In this document: positions 35,703-46,088 of the stretch, one piece after another
Layout of the letters: each line of letters starts with the position of its first letter
Numbering within the stretch: position 1 is the first letter of the stretch
From: Capitulum mitella
Taxonomy: Eukaryota; Arthropoda; Thecostraca; Pollicipedomorpha; Pollicipedidae
Assembly: GCA_030062745.1 (NCBI GenBank)
Contig: CP099841.1
Span: forward strand, 34,092,368 to 34,156,367
Length of the DNA stretch: 64,000 nt
Direction: 5' to 3'
The notes under the pieces: model-generated
Told to the model about the DNA's origin: nothing
Database searches by the model: none
What the model saw: the letters and a program-made list of their open reading frames with translations, nothing else
Translations under genes and position numbers: made by a program

Positions 35703-36011
35703 TCAACGCTTACTTAAGTCACAAAATGCGGAATGATCACTGACTGGTAGGGGATCTGCGTGGGAGAGGAGACCTGTGCAATCAGACCTGCATAAATGCT
35801 GCTGAATCCTGAGGTGGGGATTACGAAAGGCGGACCCAACGTAAGACGACCCACACGATGAGCAAAAGAAACGGTAAATCAGAGAGGATTTGACAGCACT
35901 TCGATGTTCAGTCCTTGAATTTAAACAATGGCCATGTGTTGAAGGCACTGCCCGGAATAATTTTAGGGTTCCGGTAAGGATAGAATGTGGTGAGTGCCTT
36001 GGAGACATCAA
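35703..36011 (-). pseudogene. GIY-YIG endonuclease remnant of a retroelement
   Basis: The minus-strand frame contains SLIYRFFCSSCGSSYVGSAF followed by RNPHLRIQQHL. This matches the layout of GIY-YIG endonuclease domains at the C-terminus of Penelope-like retroelements: an LIY motif, a CxxC pair, a YVG motif, then an Arg/His helix. The following residues run to DHSAFCDLSKR without the conserved His/Glu region being clear. No reverse transcriptase was recognised upstream on the same strand, so this is a fragment. It is not close in sequence to the Penelope-like copy at 39-43 kb, suggesting a different lineage. Confidence 0.55.
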
Positions 36012-36703
36012 CCTTCACTTGCTCAGACACCGATCCGAAACAGGGAAGCACGAAGTATCTGTCTAGTTCTGCAACTATGTGAAACACAACAGGGAAATGT
36101 AGGGGAAAACCGGGAGGAATGGAACACCAAATGTCCTTTTTGAACCGCTATCCCAGACAGAGCTTCTTTATTAAGCAATCATGACCTTTAGATATCAATG
36201 GGTAGGGTGGCCAAGTCGCTGTCCGGATGCTGAGTCTTAGAATCATAAGAAAAATATCAGCTTATTTTTTGGGAGCGCGAAAAATATATTTCAAAGAGGA
36301 GAAATGGGACAGTTGGGGGGGAGGGGGGAATGGGACACGACGTAGGGAGAATTGCGGCTTGTGTGGGACACATGAGACAGCAAATTACTCAGCAATAATG
36401 TCCTCTCTCTCATCTTTGTATGGTTATGGTGTGCCCCCAACCTGCCTTCTTGGTTACGGATGAACTCCTGTACCCAGCGGCTTAGCAAAATTCTAGGGAC
36501 TCCATGCTGTTGTGTCGCTTGCGTACCGGTTTTCATGGTCGAAAATTCGTGACGTGCACGTCACGAACGGCAGCAAAAATCTGATTATGGGTTATGTGAA
36601 TTCGTTTTATTTTTTCCATATGTAAAAGGTGTAACAGGCAGTGTAGGGCAGCAGGACTGCATTGGCCTGATTGCCATTGCCCTAGTAGGATTGCCCCAGC
36701 AGC
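36012..36703. other. Non-coding stretch
   Basis: No gene is recognisable. ATGGGACA-type motifs recur around a G-run at 36301-36345. Confidence 0.4.
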
Positions 36704-36707
36704 TTAA

Positions 36708-37939
36708 CCCTAATCTGTGCTCCTGGTCTCTATGTACGATTCCGTGCTGGGAGGGGATAAATTCTGTCCCCTCTGAGATCCCGAAAACTACTGCTCCGAG
36801 CCTACCTGAAAATGGCGTTCGATAGCCTGTAGCGAGACCTACATTTCTAAGAAAAGAAATGTTGAAAAGTTCGAAAGGGGATAGGGAGGTAAAAATGGAG
36901 GTTTAAATAGGGGTTTACTCCTACGAGTTTCCTGACCACATTTAATGACCGATTCTGTTCTACTTCATGACATTCTACCGACAATATATAAATCTATCAC
37001 ATGCTCAGCATTCATAGGCTTATCCAGGGCACATTAAAAGGGTTGCCCGTTTTTGGGAAATGTTAATCCATTTCACGGCATTTTTAGGGGGTCTGACGAG
37101 TTTATTTGTGTTCGGAAAACACTTCCATGTGTCACACGCCATATTATCTACATACCAGAAATGCTCATAGACGAAGCCACGTACCAGAAAAAAGACGTGT
37201 CAATATTCATGGTAATAGCTGTGTTTTATTCCGTAAATCGAGTCATGTTCAGGAACAAGAAAACATAAAATACTCCGTTAACTTTACCTTGGAGCTGCCT
37301 CTGATTTTTATTTTCACTTAAATACATGGAATTTGATCTTACTATATATGGAGCTAACAAAACCAACCACACAGAACCATATGTTCGTCAGGACCACTGA
37401 AAATATTACTGGACAAAATATGCACCAGAAAACCGATGCCTAGAGACGCCCCTGGCAATATATACATAGGCGAATTTTATCCGTAAATTAGGATTAAGAT
37501 GTCTGTGCCATACGTTATCTTTGTTTTATTCATAAAATGAGCCAAAAATCCATGGAAATAAGAAAATATGAACACCCCTTTTTCATGCCCCTGGATCCGC
37601 CACTGACCAACATTCTTCTAAAAAGCCTTGGAAGTGTGCAGCATACAAATATCTTGGGCATTTAAACTGCCCGTGGCATAAGAAAGGACGTGAAAATAAC
37701 ACATGACCACGTTGAAGTGTGCGATCTCCAGAAAGAGCGATATTCCTCAAACATGGTTTCCAAAAACGTGTCCTGGAACCGTTTATGGATGAGGTAATTT
37801 TTTGAAATCTCATCACAACATGTCAGAAACATATTTAAGACAAGTCACTTAGTTTTGTGAAGCAGCTAACAAAAACACCGTGAATGGCATTCGAAAAACC
37901 GAAGGGGGAAGAATACAGGAGTAGGGCCACGGAATAGGG
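36708..37939 (+). mobile_element. TTAA element family 1, copy I, highly diverged
   Basis: TTAA lies at 36704-36707 and 37940-37943 (1232 bp). The left end CCCTAATCTGTGCTCCTGG is followed by a degraded G/C-run hairpin and TGAGATCCCGAAAACTACTG. The right end retains GTTTTGTGAAGCAGC and CGGAATAGGG. The middle can hardly be aligned with the other copies. CTGGATCCGCCACTG at 37591-37605 is, reversed, like a hAT terminus. It is either an ancient copy or a separate subfamily. No coding capacity. Confidence 0.7.
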
Positions 37940-37943
37940 TTAA

Positions 37944-38856
37944 AAGGATCGATTTAGAAAGGGAGGTAAGTTATGATTTTGTGGCCTAAGTAGTCAAACC
38001 CATGCCCCACCAAAAGTGCGTGAGAAACTTTGTCCACGCATACATGTTCAGGCCATGTTTGCGATGCATTTCAGGATCACAGTCACGAGACTGGCATTGA
38101 TTTAAGAAAGAACTCGATTATACTGGGGCCCATACATTCCTATGTTTAGCATTCGGAGCCGAGTCAACGGTGGGAGACAGGGGCGGTGGAATCTCCGTAG
38201 AGTGGGGAGGGGCAAAAGTAATATTATTCGCAGTCAATTTTTTCTGTGCAACACCACAAGATTACTGCATAATTCCTCCCAGAGCTGGGGGGAGTCGTTA
38301 CCTGCCCCCCCCCCCTTATCGCCGCGCACGGTGGGCCAGGCCCCAAGTGAAACAAATCAACGCCTTTCATTAGAGACATACGGGAAGACGTGAAACACTA
38401 GAGGGAGAAGTGGACCATGCTGTGCAGGCGTTCCAGCCCACCCTCCACCGTCAGTTTAGGCAAACACGTCGGCCACAGAAAAAGATTACATTTACAAGGC
38501 GAGAAAGTACATGAGGCAGTGCACAATATCCTGCTGGATAGTGCAATAAAGCCTAATTTGAAAGGGACGAGGCAAACTTACTCTAGCCGACTCATTGCAA
38601 GGCTGTCAAAACAAACTTTTTGCTACGTCCCGCCTATCTGCCGGTCTGCCTGCGTTACCGGAAAACAAGGCTCTGGATGGTGTGAGCATGCCTAAAAGCA
38701 AGATTAGTATGGGAAAAAACTCCCATTTTGAGGCAATTTGAAGGAGTAAAGAGTGCAGTCTCCATCCTCCCGCGTCACACTTCTCCCGGTTCTCCCCTAT
38801 TCGTATTCCAAGAACCTCTTAGGTAGGAAGTTAACTAATGGGACTGGGTAGCACTG
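37944..38856. other. Non-coding stretch
   Basis: No gene is recognisable. A C homopolymer lies at about 38305-38316, next to GGGGCGGTGGAATCTCCG-type sequence (38179) reminiscent of transposon ends, but no element could be bounded. Confidence 0.35.
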
Positions 38857-38971
38857 AACTTATATATATATAAGTTGTTATGTATGAGAACTTATATATA
38901 AGTATCTATATAACCATATAACTATATAACTATAGTTATATAGTTAACTATGTATATATAGTTAACATAGT

Positions 38972-39010
<39 letters not shown>

Positions 39011-39110
39011 ACTATAGCTATATAGTTAACTATGTATATATAGTTAACATTATATATATATAGTTATATATATAGTTATATATATTTAGGTATATATATA
39101 GTTACATATA
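38857..39110. repeat. Complex TA-rich satellite with palindromes
   Basis: It begins with a perfect 20-bp palindrome (38857-38876) and continues as TA, CA and GTTAACTATG-type repeats. A block containing TATAGTTAACTATGTATATA occurs twice, near 38937 and 39016. It abuts the left arm of the Penelope-like element, and TA tracts also end the right arm (43198-43222). Confidence 0.8.
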
Positions 39111-39343
39111 TACATTTGCGTCCGACATAGACTAATTTCGTTCTATATGTATTTTTGTTTATATATATTGGTATAACTTGGCAGAATACGCTCTTCAATG
39201 CACGTTTTGTTAAAGACCAGTGCGTTGCTCGCTTTAATGAGTTTTCTGTTCGTTTTTTTCCGATCTGACTTCTGTTCGTTTCTGTATGCAAAGGAAGATC
39301 ACTATTCAAATTACCAATGTTACTAATACATGTATTCTTTTAT

Positions 39344-39376
39344 CTGACGTTTCGGAGATACTTTCTCCATCTTCAG
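39344..39376 (-). ncRNA. Hammerhead-ribozyme-like core in the left arm
   Basis: Read on the minus strand, CTGAAGA is followed by a stem GGAGA/TCTCC with a short loop, then GAAA, ACG and a TC cleavage-site position. This is the CUGANGA-stem II-GAAA-NUH order of a hammerhead ribozyme. Hammerheads with a very short stem III are known in Penelope-like retroelements. Stem III here would be two base pairs or require dimers, and stem I is weak. The right-arm counterpart (about 43046-43078) has lost the core. Confidence 0.55.
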
Positions 39377-39525
39377 AAAATGTAAAGTGAATTGTCATTC
39401 TCGATGAAAAAAACACAGACATATTTTCCATGATAATAGTTCCGCAAGTACTTCTAATAAGCAGAAGCTAACCTGGATGACCTGTACAGACAATGAAAAA
39501 AGACACTATACTCCCATACAAGTAC

Positions 39526-39955
39526 TCACATAGATGGCATGTAACCACAGTTTATTTTCGAGCACTCCACTGTAATCGTTATGCTAGATTTTAACTGCTT
39601 GTTGAGCGCCGGGGAGTGGTCCTGCATGAGGAGTGCTTCCAACACCATCAGTTTTCCGTTATCATTGCATCTCTTCAGAACTTTAGTGTTTTCCGTCAGA
39701 TGTTCTACTGTGAGCACAGTGCTGTGCTGCTGGAGCATGTGGTCACGTGGGGCTCCATCTCTCAAGTGCATTGTCAGCCTTCATGACAATGACATTGTTG
39801 TATCACCTATGTAGTCCGCGTTGTGCGGCCTGCATTCCTCATATGGACATTTTAAGTTATAGGCAACATTAGTCTCCTTGAGGGTGGTGTTTTTGGCTGA
39901 CAGGTTGTTTTTCAGAACTAGATCACGTACTGTTGTGCTCTTGTAGTCGACAGTC
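39526..39955 (-). pseudogene. Penelope-like GIY-YIG endonuclease domain (left arm)
   Basis: The minus-strand translation from about 39952 reads VDYKSTTVRDLVLKNNL. Then come NVAYNLKCPYEECRP (GIY-like start with CxxxxC), ADYIGDTTMSLS (YIG motif), LTMHLRDGAPRDHMLQQHS, LTENTKVLKRCNDNGKL and MVLEALLMQDHSPALNKQL. The last of these includes the conserved Glu. One in-frame stop lies after MSLS. This domain nicks target DNA in Penelope-like elements. No reverse transcriptase precedes it on this strand, so it is an orphan copy in inverted orientation to the full element. Confidence 0.8.
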
Positions 39956-40050
39956 TTCTGTTGGTGTCCATCATCGTCATTCGTTGGTGCATATCATCAT
40001 TCGTTGGTGTCTATCATCATCATTCGTCAACGTCAGTAGAGAAGGGTGCA

Positions 40051-41302
40051 TGGAGAGGATAAACAGCATCCGTAATGACGATGCGGAGATAGAGCCCATA
40101 ACCAAAGACCCAGCGGATCATTTGAAAATCAAAGTGACCAAGTCCATCGCTTTAGCTAATGCTTTGATTGGTGGAATGCACTTTTCAAAGGTTACGGGTG
40201 AATATTCTCCCGGTTAGGCGTACGGTAACGTGAAAGCACATAAAAAATGGCAACCTACTTCGCCCTATTATATCGTAAATGTCATCTCCATCGTATCAGC
40301 TGGCAAAGAGGCCGAATGGACTTGTGTAGCCTATCACACCATCAGGATATAGCCTCTTATCGACAGACGAGTTCATCAACCTGCTGAGAGGATTAGAACC
40401 TTCAGGCCTTTCGGCTTCACTGGACGTCGAAAGCCTCTTCACGAATGTGCCCGTTGACAGGCCCATTGAAATCATTTTGGATCAAGTGTACCACCACCCG
40501 ATTTTACCACCACTCAATCCTGACCCTGGTATCCTGGAAAGGCTGCTACGGCCTTGTACCATACAGCCTCCTTTTCGTGGACCAAACGACAAGCTCTATA
40601 GTCAAGCATACGGTGTGGCCATGGGATCCCCTCTTGGACCTCTATTTGCAAACTTCTACATGGACTGCCTGGAAAAAGAAATGTTAAAGGATGACACACT
40701 GAGGCCGAGCATATATTGCCGATATCTCGATGACACATCTGTAGATGTAAGTGGTGGAGAGCACCTCAAACAGCTCAAGACAACTCTGGAAAGTAAATCG
40801 GTGCTGAAGTTCACCTATGAAGTGAACATTAAAAACATATTATCGTCTCTTGGCATCCAGGTGAGCACTTCGAACAACGCCTGTCTGACCACTGTCTACA
40901 GGAAGAACACCGACCAAGGAAAATGCATGAATGCGGACAGTGAGTGCCCAGCAAGATACACAAAAAATGTCATCAAGGTTTTTGCCAAAAGAGGTATCAG
41001 AACTTGCTCCACAAGAGAAGCAATGCACTGTGAATTTTCTATGTTAAAACTCATTTTAGCCAACAACGGCTACTCATATACCGAAATCGACAAAGAAATC
41101 AAACAAAAACTTTTTTTCAGACTGAGCCACAAGTTCAGGGACACAAACCATCAAGACTCAGAAACAATCACCATATTCCCGTACTGCAAAACCAGATGAC
41201 CACCGCGTATACAGTGGATGAGAAAGCACTACGAGATATAATATCCAAGAACATGAAGTGCACAGATGATACACACCAAATGAAAACTATCATCTACTTT
41301 AA
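40051..41302 (+). pseudogene. Penelope-like reverse transcriptase pseudogene
   Basis: The N-terminal part (from MERINSIRNDDAE) reaches GEYSPG, a stop, then AYGNVKAHKKWQP, a typical thumb/fingers landmark. After a frameshift region the frame LSTDEFINLLRGLEPSG, ASLDVESLFTNVPVDRPIEI (motif A with catalytic Asp) joins the long open frame 40447-41199. That frame carries YGVAMGSPLGPLFANFYMD (motif B), YLDDTSVDV (motif C, DD) and CPARYTKNVIKVFAKRGIRTC. A final frame change leads into TVDEKALRDIISKNMKCTDD and KTIIYF, where a family 1 TTAA element interrupts the linker. The endonuclease follows at 42514. Two or more frame changes and a stop make it inactive. Confidence 0.85.
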
Positions 41303-42509
41303 CCCTATTCCCGGAGGGCTAGACTGTATGGTCGATTCCCGGCAGGGGGGCGGATTCGGCCACACCCCCCCCGAGATCTCAAGAACTACTCTTCCGATTT
41401 CATCGCAACAAACGGCAATCGATTTGCCGTGACGTGAACTACATTTTGACAAAAAGAAATTTTCAAAATTTTGAAATTTGTGGATACAGGGAGGCAAAAA
41501 TGTCAAAATGGGGGGTACTTTTAGACCTCTTATAACTCCGTCGTTTATGGACCGATTTCAATGAAACTGGCATGAATCGAGAGATTATGGATGGGGCTTT
41601 TACCATAAGTCCACAAATCCCAAATTTTGAGAACATTCATGGGCGTTCACAGGGTTTCAAAAATAGGAGGATTAATTTTTCAACAACTGAATGAACAAAA
41701 AAGGCAAAAACACTTTTTTGGCTTCTGCTAGTCATGCTATGCTAAAGAAGTACAAATCGTAGTGCAATGTTGGTATAATGTTGCATAGGCGGTGCCAGGG
41801 ACATGAAAAAGGGGGAACTGTCATGATCACACGTTCTTCAGATCAACTTGTGACCTTTGACCTTAAATGACCTCCAGTGACCTTGGGCTCACTTGGAATG
41901 ATCTCGTGTGCATTTATCTGTAAATGTTTTCAACCATTTGAATTCACTTTATTTCAAAAATTTCATTTTATGGCTATTGCGATATAGGGTACGTGCACTG
42001 ACATTTTAGGTTATAGCTCCGTAACCTGATCTGATATCAAGCTGAACCTTGGTACATAAGTAGACGGCACCGTTCTACGTGATATGTATTCCGGGTTTGG
42101 CATTTGAAAAATTGGCGCCAAAATTATTGCCAAAAAAAAAAATTTGACATTTGACCTTGACCTGACCTTGTAAAGCGACCTCAGACAGACAAAATTGTAT
42201 CTGCACATTGCCCAACTATTTTGCTATACATCCATATAACGTTTTAAGTTCTATCTTAAAAACTCTGTTTTTGGCAGACATTTTCCTTTTACCCTCAACA
42301 TGGCCAAAAATGGCCTGAGGTTCCTCCCAAAAACGTTGCCTGGCTCCGCTCCTGAGCAAAGTAGAATTGTGAAATTTTGTCACAGCGCGTAGAAAGGATA
42401 ACTAGGAAAAGTCACCAAGTTTCGTGAAGCTGCGTCAGAAATCCTGGAATTGGCCAGCAAAAAACCCGAGGGGGGCGGATTCCCCCCCCCCCCCCTGCCG
42501 GGAATAAGG
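41303..42509 (+). mobile_element. TTAA element family 1, copy G, inside the Penelope-like element
   Basis: This 1207 bp copy is flanked by TTAA at 41299-41302 and 42510-42513. It starts CCCTATTCCCGGAGGGCTAG and ends CTGCCGGGAATAAGG. The insertion splits the codons between KTIIYF and KSTTLRDPVLKNNL of the Penelope-like protein. The undisturbed left arm shows the uninterrupted equivalent (YKSTTVRDLVLKNNL), so the insertion point and duplication are well defined. It is the best-preserved copy with the four-fold TGACCT array. No coding capacity. Confidence 0.95.
41851..41883 (+). promoter_or_regulatory. Four-fold TGACCT array (DR1-DR4-DR4) in copy G
   Basis: Perfect TGACCT half-sites start at 41851, 41858, 41868 and 41878, with spacers of one, four and four bases, as in copy F. 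This is the strongest nuclear-receptor-type motif cluster in the window. Whether it is bound is unknown. Confidence 0.55.
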
Positions 42510-42513
42510 TTAA

Positions 42514-42858
42514 GAGCACAACATTACGTGATCCAGTCCTGAAAAATAACCTGTGAGGCAAAAACACCACCCTCAAGAAAAGCAACGTAGCCTATAACTT
42601 TAAATGCCCACATGAGGAATACAGGCCTCATAACGCGGACTACGTCGTTGTTACAATCTCATTGTCACGCCCCACGTGACCACATGTTCCAGCAGCACAG
42701 CACTGTGCTCACCAGAGAACATCTGACGGAAAGCACTAGAATTCTAAAGAGATGAAATGATAAAAGAAAACTGATGGTGTTGGAAGTACTTCTCATGTAC
42801 GACCACTCCCCGACGCTCAACAAGCGGTTAAAATCTAGCATAACGCTAGGCCAGTAGG
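42514..42858 (+). pseudogene. Penelope-like GIY-YIG endonuclease domain (right arm)
   Basis: This continues the reverse transcriptase pseudogene after copy G: KSTTLRDPVLKNNL, stop, GKNTTLKKSNVAYNFKCPHE, HNADY. In another frame, HAPRDHMFQQHSTVL, REHLTESTRILKR, stop and LMVLEVLLMYDHSPTLNKRL follow. The YIG motif has been lost (a frameshift around 42645) and several stops are present. It is more decayed than the inverted left-arm copy, with which it shares most residues. Confidence 0.8.
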
Positions 42859-43240
42859 GTGATCGGAAATGAACTGCGGTTATAGGCCATCTATGTGAGT
42901 GCTTGTATAGGAGTATCGTTTCTTTTTCGTTGTGTTTATACAGGTCATTCAGATTAGGTCCTGCTTATCAGTACTTGCGAAACTATTTTCGTGGAAAATA
43001 TGTGTCTGTGTCTTTACATCGAGTGTGACCATCCAATTTACGTTTTCCGAAAATGGAGAAAGTGTGTCTGAAACTTCAAATACAAGTCTACATATATGAG
43101 TAGCATTGGTAATTTGATCGGTGATCTTCCTTTGCATATAAAAACGAACAGAAGACAGATTGGAAAACGAACAAAAAACTCTTCAAAACGATAAATGTAT
43201 ATACATATATATATATATATAATCTGACTTAGACCAATTT
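42859..43240 (+). mobile_element. Penelope-like element, right-arm 3' region
   Basis: Untranslated 3' part mirroring 39080-39540. It contains CCATCTATGTGAGTGCTTG near 42887, a mutated hammerhead-like region near 43046-43078 and CATTGGTAATTTGATC near 43105. It ends in a TA tract and CTGACTTAGACCAATTTC near 43224, matching GTCCGACATAGACTAATTTC of the left arm in reverse. Confidence 0.7.
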
Positions 43241-46088
43241 CTTTTTTACGCTCAACGACGCGCTCGGAACTTATCTGAAGATGGGCCAAATGGAAACAGG
43301 TCAGCGGTTTTCCAATTTGATTCATCCTAAAAAAGATGAGGGTCTTATCTCCCGTTTCAGCGAAGATCCGGACCACACTCAGAGAAAAAAAAAACGTCTC
43401 AGTTCGATGTCAAATGGTGGAATTTTGCGAGATCAATCCTTCACTAATCTTCATAAAATTAATAAACGGAGATTTCTGAAAGGGAAAAGGAGAGCAAAAT
43501 GAAACCCTTGCTGCTAAAAGGAAGATTACAAGTTGCGAAAACAAAAACACTTTTTTAACTGCCTCCGCCCTTTTAACTATCGTTACCTTTACCTTTTTAA
43601 CTATCTATGAATAGTTAAAAAGGTAAAGTTACCTTTTCAACCAACCTTTTTAACTATCTATGAATAAATGTTGGACCCAATAGCTCCATTTGTTATCCAC
43701 ACTGAACTGTCTTCCAAAAATCCCTACTCGGAATACGTTTTTCACTTTTTGAAGCTAGTTCAGTTCACTGATAATCAATGTTTTGTTCAGCTACGAAAAA
43801 CTGTGGTCAGGTAAGTCTACGGCTTGGCCTAAATTGTTTGTATTCCAAACCCTACGCCGAGGGAGCATATGAGTCTTAAAATCCAAGCTCCTGAACTTTA
43901 TAGTTTGCGAAGCGGTTCCCCAAGGGCGGAGATCCCCGGACTCGAAGTTTCTCGTTTGGTCTAGTGCGAGGCCGAAATTTTTCCTATTTTGTATGGCTAA
44001 AAGGCAAAACATTTCCTGTTAAGGGACGGGGTTTGCTCGTTGGGTGCACCCATGTTTGGAACGATAGACTGCGATTAGATATCAAGAACCGTCCTTCCAT
44101 TTCGTGCCTTTACACACATTATGTATTATTTGGTGTGGAACAAACAATTGGTATGCAACTGGAATATTTATCATGCTGGGTCCAGGTTTTGCTCGCCTGA
44201 TACCAGCGAAAAACTAGGAAGGAACCCTTGCCGCACGGAGCTGAAGATTATACATTGCCTTGGTTCTGTTCTCATTGTCCCATTTTGTTCTGATCAGATT
44301 GGCAAGCGTTTCACCGAATTGCGAATAAATTCCATTCTCATTCACAAACCAAGGTGATTCCGATTTTGGTTCACATTGGGAAACAGAAAATTGATTCGAT
44401 TCTGACCAAAGACAATCTGGCCTGTTGAGTTTGACTCATGATTCACAGTTTCATTCGGGATTCAGCCATACTCAAAATGACATATATCATGTTTTTTTTC
44501 TGCGGCCAAAAATGCAGTAGTCAAATTCTGAGTCTTGTGTTATTTCAAAGCCTGATATAAATTATAAGATAATGTCAGGCAACAAGAATACGGTTAACTG
44601 TATATTGAATGAAAATTGTATGCATGGGCATAGAGCGCCGTGTCCAAATTAAGTTTGCATTGAACATAAGATAAAAAAATCCCAGTTTGCGAATACATCA
44701 GTGGCAGTGCCCGAAATCAGACAGTAGGCTCACGTCGACCGTGCCATACAGATATGTTTCGAGAAGCTCCATGTACTTGTTTGCAGACGTGTTATCTCAA
44801 ACTTACCTTTACCTCATTAATGTCTGTTCAGAGCAAAATACGTTTCCCAGTGCTTCCTGATCCTATCTCGCCTATGTGAGCTGTGACTACATTACAATGA
44901 ATGGTCATGTTATGGTTTGTCACTGTTAAGGGCACGCTTCATGACCAGTTTCCTTGTCACGCCAGAAGCAACGTTCGTTGCTGGAAACGACAATGTACCA
45001 TATATGGTCAGAGGAATGTAGTTGTATTTTGATGGTTAGTTACTGTCTCCACATTCTCTTAGTTTGTTAGGTTGTTTAATCTTCGACTTCCTGGGGGGAG
45101 AGGAGGGATGTTATACGCCACCAATTTTTTTTCTCTGCACCTTAGCTCCGAAACCACGCGCCGCAGCCCCGCCATAGGTATGTACCCATCAATACATCTT
45201 TCGCGTATATCCTGGTTAAATTACATTATTCAAGTTCATCCATTGCTCGGATCGATTACTCGGATCAGGTCAAATTGCTGACTGTTCAAATACTCTTCAG
45301 ATCAACTGTTGTTCAGAATTCAGTCTGCTTATAATACGGAACGGGCCTGGATCGTGATGCATGGCGTCATCAGAGACAAGTTATGAACTATAATGAGCAA
45401 ACAAAATTATTCTGCGTCTGAAAAAAACTGCAAACAAGTTATGTGTTGTTTGTTGTAGTGACATGCAAGGCAACGCGCTTTTGCGTCGTAAAACGTGGAA
45501 CAACCTAAAAGCACTCCAAACGGCCCGCTCAGCTATGTAGTGCACTATTTTAATACGCATAATTGTAGAGAAACAAAATTACTCGTTATCCGCATACATA
45601 GATTGGCATACATGCATACTCTAGGACCCCGTAGCAGCAAAACTGCACATTAAATTCAAGAACAGATGGAAAAGGCCGTCAAGTCCGCCGGTGCAGGAGA
45701 CTTGGAAGCGTCGAGCCGCGTCGCTTAGGGTCCCAACGGCCTGCATAGGTCAAGACTGGCCCAAAATCTTCCAAGTACACAGCAAACTACTTTGCGGGCT
45801 AGAAAAGTTGTAGTGTATGCATAAGCACGACATACAGTTATGCCATGTCAAAGTGGTCTATTCAGGGGTCCTTGTTTTTTCCCAGCTCATCTCCATTGCG
45901 TTCAACGAGGCAAACCTCGGAGCTCATGGGGTGGTGCGGAGGATGAAGCACTAATTTTGAGATGTGAAATTTTCCATGCGCTATTTTCATACCGTAGCAA
46001 CAGCAAAATACCAGCATAGCTGACCACGCGAAGATTTGTTTTTGTTTTACTTATACTAGTTTGACCTAACATGGTGACATAATTTCAG
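43241..46088. other. Non-coding stretch
   Basis: No gene is recognisable. The segment 43241-43510 has an open frame without known domain and includes ATCTGAAGATGGGCC near 43273, slightly reminiscent of a second hammerhead core. A strong hairpin lies at 43587-43628. The frame 43964-44200 shows no domain. Confidence 0.4.
43587..43628. repeat. 18-bp perfect stem with 6-base loop, core repeated downstream
   Basis: The arm 43587-43604 (CTTTACCTTTTTAACTAT) is mirrored exactly at 43611-43628 around CTATGA. The block ACCTTTTTAACTATCTATGA recurs in direct orientation from about 43644, and CTTTTAACTAT also occurs at 43570. This suggests slippage or a small foldback unit. Confidence 0.75.

Larger units (their letters stand above)
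39080..39955 (-). mobile_element. Penelope-like element, inverted left arm
   Basis: The reverse complement of this segment aligns with 42514-43240 over the endonuclease domain and the 3' untranslated part. Shared landmarks are TGCCATCTATGTGAGTACTTG against the right-arm version near 42885, TGGTAATTTG near 43110, and GATCTTCCTTTGCATA near 43123. It therefore forms one half of a large inverted repeat flanking the reverse transcriptase. Inverted terminal copies are a known configuration of Penelope-like elements. Confidence 0.8.

Noticed and set aside
41790-42356. Inner hAT-like segment of family 1 as a separate insertion
   Set aside because: The bases outside the two hAT-like motifs are not an 8-bp duplication, so no separate insertion can be shown. 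Kept only as a speculative finding.
43273-43305. Possible second hammerhead core after ATCTGAAGATGGGCC
   Set aside because: The GAAA position reads GGAAAC without a proper closing base and stem II is poor. Too weak to annotate.
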